64,000 nt of DNA from Actinophytocola sp963840275 (GTDB taxonomy: Bacteria > Actinomycetota > Actinomycetes > Mycobacteriales > Pseudonocardiaceae), in NCBI GenBank assembly GCA_963840275.1, contig CAWIYK010000005.1, forward strand, positions 620,001-684,000, read 5' to 3'. The position numbers and the translations under genes are program-made. The notes under the pieces are model-generated. The model ran no database searches. It was not told the DNA's origin and was given only the letters and a program-made list of their open reading frames with translations. Shown here in pieces: positions 53,113 to 62,791 of this stretch; the stretch's first letter is position 1, and every line of letters starts with the position of its first letter.

Positions 53113-53625
53113 ATGTTCAGTCGGCGTGGCCGTCGCGACTCGCCGAGTAGGGATCCTGGACCAGCGGAATCCGCCAGGACGGGGGACGATGTCAGCACTA
53201 TGGCAGCTGGCAAGCAGGTGAAACGCGCGACGATCGCGGTACTCGGCGCTCTGGTGCTCCTGATCGGCGTCGCGTTGCTGGTGCTGCCGGGGCCGGGGTT
53301 GCTGCTGGTGCTGGCCGGTCTGCTGATCCTCGCGTCGGAGTTCCCGACGCTCGAACGCTACGTCGACCCGGTGCAGGAGCGCGCGATGAAGGCCGCGGAG
53401 GACAGCGTGTCCTCGCCGCTGCGCATCACGGGTTCGGTGCTCGCCGGGCTCGGGCTCATCGCGGCCGGCGTGGTGTGGGGGCTGCGGGTGTTCTCGTGGC
53501 TGCCGTGGCCGGGGTGGAGCACGGGGTCGAGCCTGATCCTGTCCGGGATCGTGCTGCTGGCGCTGCTCTGGTGGAGCCACCGGAAGGTCAGCGCGCGGCG
53601 GCAGGGCAAGAACGTGCCCGGCTGA
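53113..53625 (+). CDS. PGPGW-family membrane protein
   Basis: A 170-residue protein with a hydrophilic N-terminus, two hydrophobic hairpins, and the family motif LVLPGPGLLLVLAGLLILASEFP. The second hydrophobic pair spans about residues 98-155 (GLRVFSWLPWPGW). Function unknown. It starts 3 bp after the XRE gene. An internal ATG at 53200 would remove the extended, probably disordered N-terminus and is a serious alternative start. Confidence 0.82.
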   Translation: MFSRRGRRDSPSRDPGPAESARTGDDVSTMAAGKQVKRATIAVLGALVLLIGVALLVLPGPGLLLVLAGLLILASEFPTLERYVDPVQERAMKAAEDSVSSPLRITGSVLAGLGLIAAGVVWGLRVFSWLPWPGWSTGSSLILSGIVLLALLWWSHRKVSARRQGKNVPG

Positions 53626-53637
53626 CGTCGCCAGGAC

Positions 53638-54420
53638 TCAACGCACGGCGTCGGTGATGTGCTTGGCCAGCAGGTCCGGCCCGGTCACGTGCGCGAGGTG
53701 CCCCTGACCGGTCAGCCGCGCCCTCTTCGCCTGCGGCAGCGCGCCCGCGAACATCGCGTACGGCTTGCCGTAGGGAAGGCGCCCCTCGGACTGCTCGCCG
53801 ACCATCAGCGTCACCGGCACGTCGAGCGAGGGATACCGCCCGAGCACGGGGCTGTGCGCGTTGATCGCGGCGAGCTCCTCGCCGACCGGGGCCGCGAGCG
53901 GCAGCAGCGACTGCCACGCGGGGCTCCTGCGCAGGTTCGCCACGTACTCGGCGGCGAAGCCGGACACGTCCCGGTTCACGATCTCCACCGCGCGGTCCAG
54001 GTCGCCGCGGCCGACCGCCTCGCGCAGCGGCGCCACCCACTCCGCGCCGAACGGGTGCGCCACCGGCTCGTACAGCGCCAGCGACCGCAGGTCGGCCCGC
54101 TCCACGGCCGTCTCGAGCGCGATCAGCGCGCCGTAGCTCCAGCCGAACAGCGACGCGTCCGCGCCGAGGGAGTCGAGCACCTCGTGCAGGTCGTCGATCT
54201 CCGTGCGCACCGAGTAGCCCGGCCCAAGCGGCCCGCTGTCCGCCCGGCCGCGCCGGTTGAGCACCACCACCGGGTTCGACAGGTGCAGGTGGTCGACGAC
54301 CGGGCGCCAGGACTCGGCGTCGGCCAGCACCCCCGGCACGAGCACCACGGGCGGCCCGGCGCCGTCCCGCACCAGTGCGGTGAGTGTGGTGCCGGCGCGC
54401 TCGAACCGAGTTGACCGCAT
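53638..54420 (-). CDS. Alpha/beta hydrolase
   Basis: A 260-residue hydrolase. It has VVLVPGVLADAESW (oxyanion), LNRRGRADSG, the nucleophile in LFGWSYGALIALE, and His in LTGQGHLAHVTG. It has the pattern of small esterase/haloperoxidase-like enzymes; the substrate is unknown. The start is the ATG at 54420 (MRSTRFERAG), since the open frame upstream lacks coding character. It converges on the PGPGW gene. Confidence 0.8.
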   Translation of the reverse strand: MRSTRFERAGTTLTALVRDGAGPPVVLVPGVLADAESWRPVVDHLHLSNPVVVLNRRGRADSGPLGPGYSVRTEIDDLHEVLDSLGADASLFGWSYGALIALETAVERADLRSLALYEPVAHPFGAEWVAPLREAVGRGDLDRAVEIVNRDVSGFAAEYVANLRRSPAWQSLLPLAAPVGEELAAINAHSPVLGRYPSLDVPVTLMVGEQSEGRLPYGKPYAMFAGALPQAKRARLTGQGHLAHVTGPDLLAKHITDAVR

Positions 54421-54475
54421 GCCCCCGAGTCTGCCAAACGAACGCGGCGACGGATTCGCGCGGTGGACACAAAGC

Positions 54476-54504
54476 GGCCCCCGACACACGTGGTGTCGGG
54501 GGCC
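54476..54504. terminator. Perfect GC-rich hairpin, transcription terminator
   Basis: GGCCCCCGACAC (54476-54487) pairs fully with GTGTCGGGGGCC (54493-54504) around a 5-base loop. It sits 19 bp beyond the stop of the metallopeptidase gene on the minus strand and in front of the hydrolase start, so it should end the peptidase transcript. Confidence 0.85.
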
Positions 54505-54522
54505 GCGCTGTGCCTCAGCCGA

Positions 54523-56697
54523 TCAGGCGCCCCCACCTCCCGGCTGCTGCACGCCGTTGACCGTCAGTGTGTACGGCGCGTACTGGTTGACGAGCTCGGT
54601 CGGTTCGTCGTACGACACCACCGCGACGGCCTTCGGGAACAGGGTGACCGCCAGCAGCTGGAAGAAACCTGGCTTCACCGAGTTCTTGCCGTCGAAGTCG
54701 AGCCGCAGCGCGATCTGGTTGCGCTCGTCGTACGCGATCAGCTTCAGGTTCCAGTTGTCCACCGGGAACGGGCTGATCTCGGTCGGCGAGTCGAACGCGT
54801 CCACACTGGACCCGTCACTGACCTGCGTCGCGCCGACGGTGATGTCGTCGATGAGCAGACCGCCCTCGTTGACACCGCCGTCACTGATGTACTGGAAGCC
54901 CACCAGCACGGTCTGGCCCGCGTACGCGGTCAGGTCGTAGCTGTGCGGCTCGAACCCCTCGGTCGTGCCGTTGAGGCTCGGGCCCTGCGGGCCGGGAACC
55001 GTCTTGTCACCGGCGATCGGCGTGTACGTCACGCCGCCGTCGGTGGAGACCACCACGTAGCCGTAGTCGTACCCGAGCTCGGCGCCGTACTTCGCGACGA
55101 AGCGCAGCGTCGGGTCCGTGGTCGGCACGGCGACGGAGGTGACCGCGGTGGCGTTGGTGTTGTTCGCGTTGCCGGAGAACAGCACCGGGTCGCCGGGACG
55201 GTCCGGGTCGTTCGACACGACGGTCCACTCCAGCGGGAGTGCCGGCAGGGTCGCGGCGCCCTGGAAGTTCAGCGAGCGCAGCTCGCCGGCCCTCAGCGGG
55301 GTGCCGTCGGCCTTCTGCAGCGGCACGAAGTCCGCCCCGTTCGGCGCGGCGCCCGGGTCGTCGTAGGACTGCGGGTTGGCCAGGTTGACCGTCGAGCGCA
55401 GGCTCGGCGAGGTCACCCTGCTCTTCGGCACGCCGAGGACGATGCCGCGGTTGGAGTCACCGACGATCTTGTCCAGCAGCGTCATCGACTGGTAGTCGTG
55501 CAGGACCTTGTACATGTCCGGCTCGCCCTCGGCGGCCAGTGCCGCGGCGAGGCTCGCGATGCCCTGGTGCTCACCGTCGCGGTGGAGCAGCGACATGAAC
55601 TCGGGGCCGTACCGGTCGTACAGGAACTGCATGAGCGAGTAGGCGTTGCCGTAGTCGGCGAGCACCGCGTTCGGGTTGCCCTCACCCCACAGGTTCAGCG
55701 AGTTCTCGGCGCCGCCGCAGTCCCTCGGGTTCGTGTTGAACGGCGTCTGGACGATACCGAAACCCTGGTAGCAGTAGATGTGGCTGTCGCCGCCGTTGTC
55801 GAACACCGTCAGCCGGGTGTCGACGTAGCCGACGAGGGTCTGGGCGAAGTCCGAGAGACCCTCGTTGACCCAGTTGCCCTCGAACGGGTCGGTGTAGTAG
55901 TGCAGCAGGTGCTGCCACTCGTGCGCGAACGTGCCTTCGTAGAGGCGCGGGCGGCCCGGGCGGCTGGTGCACAGGTCGGCGGTCGGCTCGTCGGCCGGGC
56001 TCACACCGGTGCGGTGCGCCCAGTCGAACGCGTCGACGGTCATCACGTTGCGGTCGAGCAGCTCGTTGAACTGCGCGGAGAAGAAGCCCGCGATGTAGGT
56101 CGGTGCGGCCGGGAACGTGTAGAAGTTGTCGTCCCGGACGTTGTCGATCAGCGCGACCGTGTTGTCGCCCTCGCCGGTGTAGTCACCGGAGATCTGGGCG
56201 CCGCTGCCGTCCCGGTCGGGCGGCGTCGAGAAGGTCGCCGTCTCCTTCGGGTACATGTTCGTGTCGAACTGCGTGACCAGGTCGTCGACCTGAGCGTCGG
56301 TGACCGTCGTCGAGTTCGCGATCTGGCTGCGGCAGTCGCCGGCCGGGAAGGAGGTGTCGTTCGCGACCCAGACCTCGATCTTGTCGCCGACACCGCGCAG
56401 TGTGTAGTCCTTGCGGTAGAGCTGGCCCATCGCGTCGTCGAGGCCGAGCCACGACCGGACGGTGCCGACCGGCGGGGTGACGCCCGCGGCGGCGGAACGC
56501 TGCGCGCTCGGCTGGTAGCTGTTCGGCACCGACACCGGCTTGCCCTCGAACGTGAAGTCCTTGCGGGTCAGCTCTCGGGTGTCATCGGGCTGGGAAGCGG
56601 CGGTCGGCGCACCGGCCGCCGCTGAAGCGGGAAGCAACTGCAAGAGTGGCACCACGAGCAGAGCGGCCGCGGCCGAGACTAATCGGCGTCGTCGCAT
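54523..56697 (-). CDS. Secreted zinc metallopeptidase, immune-inhibitor A (M6)-like
   Basis: A 724-residue exported protein. After RRRR comes a signal peptide (LVSAAAALLVVPLLQLLPASAAAG). The zinc motif is His259-Glu-Trp-Gln-His263 in FAHEWQHLLHYYTD, followed by NWVNEGLSDFAQTL, whose Glu is a likely third ligand. The C-terminal half holds beta-sandwich segments (SYDLTAYAGQTVLVGFQYISDGG) like the domains in InhA-type proteases. The start at 56697 places an AAAGGG site before the ATG; the longer open frame upstream has no signal-like beginning. Confidence 0.83.
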   Translation of the reverse strand: MRRRRLVSAAAALLVVPLLQLLPASAAAGAPTAASQPDDTRELTRKDFTFEGKPVSVPNSYQPSAQRSAAAGVTPPVGTVRSWLGLDDAMGQLYRKDYTLRGVGDKIEVWVANDTSFPAGDCRSQIANSTTVTDAQVDDLVTQFDTNMYPKETATFSTPPDRDGSGAQISGDYTGEGDNTVALIDNVRDDNFYTFPAAPTYIAGFFSAQFNELLDRNVMTVDAFDWAHRTGVSPADEPTADLCTSRPGRPRLYEGTFAHEWQHLLHYYTDPFEGNWVNEGLSDFAQTLVGYVDTRLTVFDNGGDSHIYCYQGFGIVQTPFNTNPRDCGGAENSLNLWGEGNPNAVLADYGNAYSLMQFLYDRYGPEFMSLLHRDGEHQGIASLAAALAAEGEPDMYKVLHDYQSMTLLDKIVGDSNRGIVLGVPKSRVTSPSLRSTVNLANPQSYDDPGAAPNGADFVPLQKADGTPLRAGELRSLNFQGAATLPALPLEWTVVSNDPDRPGDPVLFSGNANNTNATAVTSVAVPTTDPTLRFVAKYGAELGYDYGYVVVSTDGGVTYTPIAGDKTVPGPQGPSLNGTTEGFEPHSYDLTAYAGQTVLVGFQYISDGGVNEGGLLIDDITVGATQVSDGSSVDAFDSPTEISPFPVDNWNLKLIAYDERNQIALRLDFDGKNSVKPGFFQLLAVTLFPKAVAVVSYDEPTELVNQYAPYTLTVNGVQQPGGGGA

Positions 56698-57013
56698 GGA
56701 AACCCTTTCGTTCGCGTGCCGCACGTGGGGTTCCCACGTCCGGGCACGGTTGTACATGCCCCCGTATCTGACCGTTTCGGTTTTGGACGTGCGGGCGTTT
56801 CACCCGGAGGGGTAGCAGTTTTTCCCGGTTGGCGAGAGGCGCGAAGTTCTGGGAACGGACCCTGGTGACCGCTCGATGACTGTCGGTTGTGGGGCAAACC
56901 CGTCCCAATGGGAAGTACGGGAAGAACAGGACTCGAACGGCTGTACGCCGACCGGGTCGTCGTCCGGGACGCTCGGATGGTTGTCCTTCCCAACCCTGCT
57001 GGAGGCAGCAACC
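56698..57013. promoter_or_regulatory. 316-bp divergent region between two secreted peptidase genes
   Basis: No gene could be supported here, although one frame stays open from 56876 into the aminopeptidase. It should carry promoters for both peptidases. An AT-richer stretch with CCGTTTCGGTTTTGG lies near 56772-56786. No operator was identified. Confidence 0.4.
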
Positions 57014-58315
57014 ATGCGTATCCGTCTCGTGCTGTCCGCGTTGACCGCGGGCGCACTCGTCGCTCTCACCGCACCGGCCGCACCCGCGGCGCCACCGGAA
57101 GTGCTTGCCGCGCCGGACATTCCTGTCGCGAACGTGCAGGCGCACCTCAACCAGCTGCAGACCATCGCGAACAGCAACGGCGGCAACCGCGCGCACGGCC
57201 GCACCGGCTACCGCGCGTCGATCGACTACGTCCAGGGCCGGCTGAACGCCGCCGGCTACACGACCAGCCTGCAGGCGTTCACGTCCGGCGGCGTCACCGG
57301 CTGGAACCTGATCGCCGAGTGGCCGCGCGGCGACGCCAACAACGTGATCATGGCCGGCGGGCACCTGGACAGCGTCACCGCCGGGCCGGGCATCAACGAC
57401 AACGGCTCCGGCTCCGCCGCGCTGCTCGAGGTGGCGCTGACCGTCGCGAGCCAGGACCTGACGCCGGCGAAACGGTTGAGATTCGGCTGGTGGGGCGCGG
57501 AGGAGCGTGGGCTCGTCGGCTCGACGTACTACGTGAACAACCTGCCGAGCGCCGAGCGCTCGAAGATCAAGGGGTATGTCAACTTCGACATGATCGGCTC
57601 GCCCAACCCCGGGTACTTCGTGTACTCGAGCAGTGGCCAGCCGAGCGGGTCGCTCGAGCTGCAGCGTGTGCTGGAGGCGCCGTTCGCGGCGATGGGCGTG
57701 CCGACGGAGCCGACGTCGGTCGGCGGCCGGTCCGACCACGCGGCGTTCGCGAACGCGGGCATTCCCATCGGCGGGCTGTTCACCGGCGCCGAGGTGGGCA
57801 AGACCAGTGCGCAGGCACAGAAGTGGGGCGGCACCGCCGGGCAGGCGTTCGACCGGTGCTACCACGCGTCCTGCGACACGACGAGCAACATCAACGTGAC
57901 CGCGCTGGACCGCAACACCGACGCGATCGCCTACGCCATCTGGACGTTGACGGCCGGCACCGTCCCGCCGACCGGCCCGCGCTTCGAGAACCCGACCGAC
58001 GTGGCGATCCGCGACCTGTCCACTGTGGAGAGCCCGATCGCGGTGTCCGGGGTGTCCGGCAACGCGCCGGCGGGGCTCCGCGTCGGCGTCGACATCCGCC
58101 ACACCTACATCGGTGACCTGGTGGTGGACGTCCTCGCGCCGGACGGCAGTGTCTACAACGTGCACAACCGCGCCGGCGGCGGCACCGACAACCTGGTGAC
58201 CACGTTCACCGTCAACGCGTCGAGCGAGGTGGCCAACGGGACGTGGCGCCTGCGCGTACGCGACGCGGCGAGCCAGGACACCGGGACGATCAACTCGTGG
58301 AGCCTGCAGTTCTGA
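57014..58315 (+). CDS. Secreted M28 aminopeptidase with C-terminal P-domain
   Basis: A 433-residue protein with a signal peptide (RLVLSALTAGALVALTAPAAPAA). The M28 catalytic region resembles the Streptomyces griseus aminopeptidase: GGHLDSVTAGPGINDNGSG (first zinc His and bridging Asp), WWGAEERGLVGS (base Glu), FDMIGSPNPGY (Asp) and CYHASCDT (last His). From about residue 320 a proprotein-convertase-type P-domain follows (VGVDIRHTYIGDLVVDVLAPDG). It trims N-terminal residues from peptides outside the cell. The ATG at 57014 is set by GGAGG 10 bp upstream and the signal peptide. Confidence 0.9.
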   Translation: MRIRLVLSALTAGALVALTAPAAPAAPPEVLAAPDIPVANVQAHLNQLQTIANSNGGNRAHGRTGYRASIDYVQGRLNAAGYTTSLQAFTSGGVTGWNLIAEWPRGDANNVIMAGGHLDSVTAGPGINDNGSGSAALLEVALTVASQDLTPAKRLRFGWWGAEERGLVGSTYYVNNLPSAERSKIKGYVNFDMIGSPNPGYFVYSSSGQPSGSLELQRVLEAPFAAMGVPTEPTSVGGRSDHAAFANAGIPIGGLFTGAEVGKTSAQAQKWGGTAGQAFDRCYHASCDTTSNINVTALDRNTDAIAYAIWTLTAGTVPPTGPRFENPTDVAIRDLSTVESPIAVSGVSGNAPAGLRVGVDIRHTYIGDLVVDVLAPDGSVYNVHNRAGGGTDNLVTTFTVNASSEVANGTWRLRVRDAASQDTGTINSWSLQF

Positions 58316-58323
58316 GTGCGTTT

Positions 58324-58358
58324 CCGTTGAGGGGACGCGCGTCGCGTCCCCTCAACGG
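58324..58358. terminator. Perfect 16-bp hairpin, bidirectional terminator
   Basis: CCGTTGAGGGGACGCG (58324-58339) pairs completely with CGCGTCCCCTCAACGG (58343-58358) around a 3-base loop. It begins 9 bp after the aminopeptidase stop and ends just before the remnant on the other strand. Confidence 0.88.
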
Positions 58359-58360
58359 GA

Positions 58361-58915
58361 TCAGTCGTCGCCTGCCAGGATCTCGGCCAGTGTGGGTAGT
58401 AGTGCGATGTTGCGGCCGGTCACGACGGCGACGGCGTGCCCGGTGACGTCGATCTTGCCGGCCGGAGAGCCGCGCGCAGCTCCGCCTCCACGCCGACCAC
58501 CCGCACGTCGCGCCGTGTCGACGCCCACAGTCCGAGCCCCGACGCGAGCCCGCCGCCACCGACTCCGCACACGACCGTCATCGGGCCGTCGACCTGGATG
58601 TCCGGCTCCAGCCCGATCGTGCCCTGGCCGGCGATCACGTCCGGGTCGTGTAGCCACCTTCGCCGGCGACGCGGTCGTCGGCACCACGACCGTCGCCCGC
58701 CTGCCGAGCACCCGCGCGGCGTACGCGACGCCGAGCCCGTGGTTGCCCGCCGAACTGGTGACCACGGGCACGCCGGTCGGCACCCGGGTCATCGCCGCGA
58801 GCGCGCCGCGGCCAGGTCGCTCGCGTCCGGGATCCGCACCGGTCTCCTGCCGACGATTCGCCCACATCGGACCCGTTGGGGCACCCAGCGCAACTTTTCG
58901 ATGAGAACGCGCAAA
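58361..58915 (-). pseudogene. Remnant of a PLP-dependent threonine/serine dehydratase
   Basis: Fragments in different frames match the dehydratase fold: TSSAGNHGLGVAYAARVLGR (substrate loop), ATVVVPTTASPAKVA, then after an apparent deletion GLEPDIQVDGPMTVVCGVGGGGLASGLGL (phosphate-binding glycines), and a C-terminal GHAVAVVTGRNIA. The segment with the Schiff-base lysine is not found. Frame changes and the missing middle make it nonfunctional. Confidence 0.65.
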
Positions 58916-58974
58916 TATCGGGCAATATCTTGTATCGTCACCTCACCGTCCCGGCGAGAGAAACGAGTCCGTCG

Positions 58975-60987
58975 ATGTCGTCGAGGTCATGGACGAGGAA
59001 GTCCCGTTGGGCAGTCATCGCGGCGGCGACGATGGTCGCGTCACTCGCGGTTAGCACTGCCGGCGACGGCGGTGCGGTCGCGGCACCGGCAGTCCCGGCC
59101 AAGGTCACCCGCGCCGCACTCGATCCCGCGCTGGTCGCGGGCCGGGGCGCGAGCGTCGCCTTCCTCGAGCAGGAGGCCGAGAACGCCGCGACCAACGGCA
59201 CGGTCATCGGCCCCGACCGCACGGCCTACACGCTTCCCGCCGAGGCGTCCGGCCGCAGCGCGGTCCGGCTCGCCCCGGGGCAGCACGTCGAGTTCACGCT
59301 GCCGGCGGCGGCGAACGCGATCACCGTGCGCTACAGCATCCCGGACGCGCCCGACGGCGGCGGCCGCACCGCCCCGCTCGACGTGACGGTGAACGGCAAG
59401 CACCGCAAGACGATGACGCTCACGTCGCAGTACGCGTGGCTCTACAACCAGTACCCGTTCTCCAACGACCCGAATGCGGACCTGCTGCATCCCGACTGGT
59501 GGATCACCGAGTGCGGGTGCGTGCCGGCGCAGACGGACCCGCCGCCGGTGATCGGCAAGCCGTTCCGCCCGACGCACTTCTACGACGAGCAGCGGCTCGT
59601 GCTGGACCGGACCTACCGGGCGGGGGAGAAGGTCCGGCTGACCGCGAGCGGCGGCGCCGCGTGGACCGTCATCGACCTGCTCGACTCCGAGCTGGCCGGC
59701 CGACCGCACGTGGAGAAGCGCGCGCTGGACGTCCGACTGTTCGGCGCCGACCCCACCGGGCGCCGCGACGCCGCCCCGGCGATCGAGCACGCGATCGCGC
59801 TCGCCCGGTTCCTGAACGTGCCGGTGTACCTGCCGCCGGGCACGTTCCAGGTGAACCGGCACATCGTCGTCGACGACGTGACGATCGTCGGCGCCGGCAA
59901 CTGGCACACGGTCGTGAAGGGCCGCGAGGTGGCGCTGGACCCGCCCGCGCCGGACGGCTCGGTGCACACCGGCGTCGGCTTCTACGGCAGGGACGCGGCC
60001 GACGGCGGCAGCCACGACGTCCACCTGTCCGGTTTCGCGATCGAGGGCGACGTCCGCGAACGCGTCGACACCGACCAGGTCAACGGCGTCGGCGGCGCGA
60101 TGAGCGACTCGACCATCCGCGGGCTGTATATCCACCACACCAAGGTGGGCCTGTGGTTCGACGGGCCGATGACCAACACGACGGTCGCCGACAACATCGT
60201 CACCGACCAGGTCGCCGACGCGCTCAACTTCCACGTCGGCGTGACGAACTCGGTGGTGCGCGACAACTTCGTCCGCAACACCGGCGACGACGGGCTCGCC
60301 ATGTGGGCGGAGCGCGAACAGAACGCCAACAACACGTTCGACCACAACACCGTGCAGACTCCCGTGTTGGCCAACGGGATCGCGCTGTACGGCGGCACCG
60401 ACAACACGGTGTCGAACAACCTGGTCGCCGACCCGATCCGCGAGGGCAGCGGCATCCACGTCGGCTCCCGGTTCGGCGCGCGGCCGTTCACCGGGCACGT
60501 GTGGATCACGGACAACACCACGGTCCGCGCCGGCACCTACGAGCTGAACTGGAACATCGGGCTCGGCGCCATCTGGTTCTACGCGCTGGAACGCGACATC
60601 GACGCGGACCTCCAGGTGGTGGGCAACCACTTCCTGGACAACACCTACAACGCGATCATGTTCGTGGCCGACTTCCCGGTGAAGGACCTCTACTCGATCT
60701 CAGGCGTCCACTTCCGGGACACCCGGGTGGACGGCACGGGCACGTCGGTGGTCAGCGGCCGGGTCGCGGGCGGCGCGTCGTTCGAGAACGTCGACGCCCG
60801 CAACGTCGGCGCGGTCGGCGTGAACAACTGCGGCTCGTTCAACTTCCCGGCCACGGGCTCGGAGTTCGCGCTCACCGACCTCGGTGGCAACGACGGCGGC
60901 TGGCTCGCCCCGTGGCTGCTGCCGAACACGATCACCTGCGACGACCGCCCGCCGGTGGTGCCGCCGCCCGCGCCGTCGCAGTGGTGA
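58975..60987 (+). CDS. Secreted right-handed beta-helix protein, probable polysaccharide-active enzyme
   Basis: A 670-residue protein. A signal sequence (RWAVIAAATMVASLAVSTAG) is followed by a carbohydrate-binding-like beta-sandwich (EQEAENAATNGTVIG ... VNGKHRKTM). A pectate-lyase-3-like beta-helix starts at VRLFGADPTGRRDAAPAIEHA and contains repeated turns such as TTVADNIVTDQVADALNFH and NTVSNNLVADPI. The layout resembles GH87 alpha-1,3-glucanase/mycodextranase-type proteins, but catalytic residues cannot be assigned with certainty. The ATG at 58975 sits directly before the signal peptide. Confidence 0.78.
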   Translation: MSSRSWTRKSRWAVIAAATMVASLAVSTAGDGGAVAAPAVPAKVTRAALDPALVAGRGASVAFLEQEAENAATNGTVIGPDRTAYTLPAEASGRSAVRLAPGQHVEFTLPAAANAITVRYSIPDAPDGGGRTAPLDVTVNGKHRKTMTLTSQYAWLYNQYPFSNDPNADLLHPDWWITECGCVPAQTDPPPVIGKPFRPTHFYDEQRLVLDRTYRAGEKVRLTASGGAAWTVIDLLDSELAGRPHVEKRALDVRLFGADPTGRRDAAPAIEHAIALARFLNVPVYLPPGTFQVNRHIVVDDVTIVGAGNWHTVVKGREVALDPPAPDGSVHTGVGFYGRDAADGGSHDVHLSGFAIEGDVRERVDTDQVNGVGGAMSDSTIRGLYIHHTKVGLWFDGPMTNTTVADNIVTDQVADALNFHVGVTNSVVRDNFVRNTGDDGLAMWAEREQNANNTFDHNTVQTPVLANGIALYGGTDNTVSNNLVADPIREGSGIHVGSRFGARPFTGHVWITDNTTVRAGTYELNWNIGLGAIWFYALERDIDADLQVVGNHFLDNTYNAIMFVADFPVKDLYSISGVHFRDTRVDGTGTSVVSGRVAGGASFENVDARNVGAVGVNNCGSFNFPATGSEFALTDLGGNDGGWLAPWLLPNTITCDDRPPVVPPPAPSQW

Positions 60988-61010
60988 CCGGCGTCCTGTA
61001 TTAGTACGGG

Positions 61011-62153
61011 GTGTTCGCCACCTACCTGCTGCCGGTCAGGACCGCGCTGACGGTCTTCCCGCTGATCGCGCTGCTGGTCATGTTGCCGGTGGCGGTGGTC
61101 AGCTACCGGCGGCGCGGCCGGGCGGGCGGGTGGACGACGGTCGCCTTCTACCTGTTCCTGTTCTACCTTCTCGCCGCGCTGATGCAGACGATCGTCCCGC
61201 TGCCGGCGGACCCGGCCGGGTTCTGCGCGCAGTGGTCGTATGCCAGCAGCCCGCAGCTGCGGCCGTTCTACTTCCTCGAGGTGGTGGAGGACCGGGCGCG
61301 CGGCGACTGGAGCGTCGGCGGGATCCTGCACAACCCCGCGCTGTGGACCACCGGGCTGAACGCGGTGCTGTTGGCGCCGCTGGCGTTCTTCCTGCGCTAC
61401 CTGTCCGGCACGCGGTTCCTCGCGGCGACGGCGCTCGGGTTCTGCGCGTCGCTGTTCCTGGAGCTGACGCAGCTGACCGGCCTGTGGTTCATCTACCCGT
61501 GCGCGTACCGGCTGTTCAGCGTCGACGACCTGATCCTCAACACCGCGGGCGCGGCGCTCGGCTGGCTGGTCGCGGGTCCGCTGATCCGGCTGCTGCCCGA
61601 CCTCGACCCGGACCGGGACCGCCGCCGGTACGCGACGCGGGTGACCGCGAGCCGCCGGCTGCTGGCGCTGCTGACCGACGCGATCGGGTTCGGCGTGCTG
61701 ACGGTGGTGGTGCTGGGGCTCGTCCAGCTGTTCGGCGGGCCGGTGGCCGCCCGTGGCTCGATCACCGCCGTGCTCGGCGTGGTGTGGTTCCTGCTGGTCC
61801 CGGCGCTGATCGGCTCCACGGTGGGGAAGCGGGCGATGCTGCTGCGGATCGAACGGACCGGCGGCGGCCGCGCCGGGCCGTTCGCGCTCCTCGTGCGCAA
61901 CGGGGTGCTGCTGTCGCCACTGTGGCTGCTCATGCTCGCGCTCTCGGTGGACCACTGGGACGTCTTCGGTTCGCCGCAACAGCTTCTGATCCCGCTGGGG
62001 ATGCTGCTGTCCCTGTTCGTGGTCGGCATCTGGACCCCGCTCGCCGTGTTCTTCGGCGACGAGCCCGCCCCGCACGAACGCCTGTCCCGCACCCACAACG
62101 TGGCGATCGTGGACGGGGCCGAGCCGAGGGCCCGCGAGCCGCAGGCGTCGTAG
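61011..62153 (+). CDS. VanZ-like and RDD-domain membrane protein
   Basis: A 380-residue protein. The N-terminal VanZ-like part has about five helices with MQTIVPLPADP, FLELTQLTGLW and SVDDLILNTAGAALGW, matching VanZ proteins. The C-terminal part is an RDD-type domain (LLALLTDAIGFGVLTVVVL, STVGKRAMLLRI). VanZ proteins give low-level resistance to teicoplanin or lipoglycopeptides in some bacteria; in actinomycetes the fusion is common and uncharacterised. The GTG at 61011 is 24 bp after the beta-helix gene stop. Confidence 0.82.
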   Translation: MFATYLLPVRTALTVFPLIALLVMLPVAVVSYRRRGRAGGWTTVAFYLFLFYLLAALMQTIVPLPADPAGFCAQWSYASSPQLRPFYFLEVVEDRARGDWSVGGILHNPALWTTGLNAVLLAPLAFFLRYLSGTRFLAATALGFCASLFLELTQLTGLWFIYPCAYRLFSVDDLILNTAGAALGWLVAGPLIRLLPDLDPDRDRRRYATRVTASRRLLALLTDAIGFGVLTVVVLGLVQLFGGPVAARGSITAVLGVVWFLLVPALIGSTVGKRAMLLRIERTGGGRAGPFALLVRNGVLLSPLWLLMLALSVDHWDVFGSPQQLLIPLGMLLSLFVVGIWTPLAVFFGDEPAPHERLSRTHNVAIVDGAEPRAREPQAS

Positions 62154-62157
62154 GTCA

Positions 62158-62250
62158 GACCGGGTGGCCGGTGGTCACGAGCAGCACGGTGGCGCCGTCG
62201 CGGGAGGACGGTTTGTGGAACGTGCCGCGGGGGACGACGAAGACGAGCCT
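62158..62250 (-). pseudogene. C-terminal scrap of a cupin-domain protein
   Basis: About 30 codons on the minus strand read LVFVVPRGTFHKPSSRDGATVLLVTTGHPV and then stop. This is the second half of a small cupin (VPxGxxHxP...). The rest is missing, cut by the AraC remnant that begins in the same place. Confidence 0.5.
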
Positions 62251-62625
62251 TGCGCCACGGTGACGAGGTCGCCAACGCGGTCACCAGGCGCCTCGTGTTC
62301 ACCGGCCACCGCGACGGCGGCCAGCGGCAGTTCGTCGAACGGCTGGTGCCGCCCGTGCCGGACACGTCGCTCGCGCCCGTCTCGAATGGGCCCGCGCCCG
62401 GCTCGACCGTCAGCTCACGGTCCCGGACCTGGCCGCGCGGGCCGCGACCGGCCCGGCGACCCTGCACCGCAGGTTCCGCACCTCGCTGGGGACCACGCCA
62501 CTCGCGTGGCTCACCGCCGAACGTGTGACGCTCGCCTGCCGCCTGATCGAACGCGGCGAGCTGCGACTGGACCGGGTCGCCTCGGCGAGCGGCCTCGGCG
62601 CCGCTTCGGTCCCACCGCGGCCTGA
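62250..62625 (+). pseudogene. Frameshifted fragment of a GlxA/FtrA-type AraC regulator
   Basis: One frame gives GDEVANAVTRRLVFTGHRDGG and FVERLVPPVPDTSLAPV, the linker region of GlxA-type regulators. After a shift near 62385 another frame gives LEWARARLDRQLTVPDLAARA then LHRRFRTSLGTTPLAWLTAERV and LRLDRVASASGLGAAS, the two helix-turn-helices of the AraC domain. The N-terminal amidotransferase-like domain is missing and the C-terminus is cut. It is not functional. Confidence 0.65.
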
Positions 62626-62791
62626 GTCGTGGCCCGCCACGGCCGGTGACCGAGCCGTGTCTGAGGGACAAACGACCGAACGGTCCATTGCCCTGCCCGA
62701 GGCCGGATGGCAGCGTGATGCGGCCGCTGCGCCGCGCCCCACCAGACCGGTGGCCGGGCGGACGGAGCGGGCATGTGATGGAGGTACTCCT

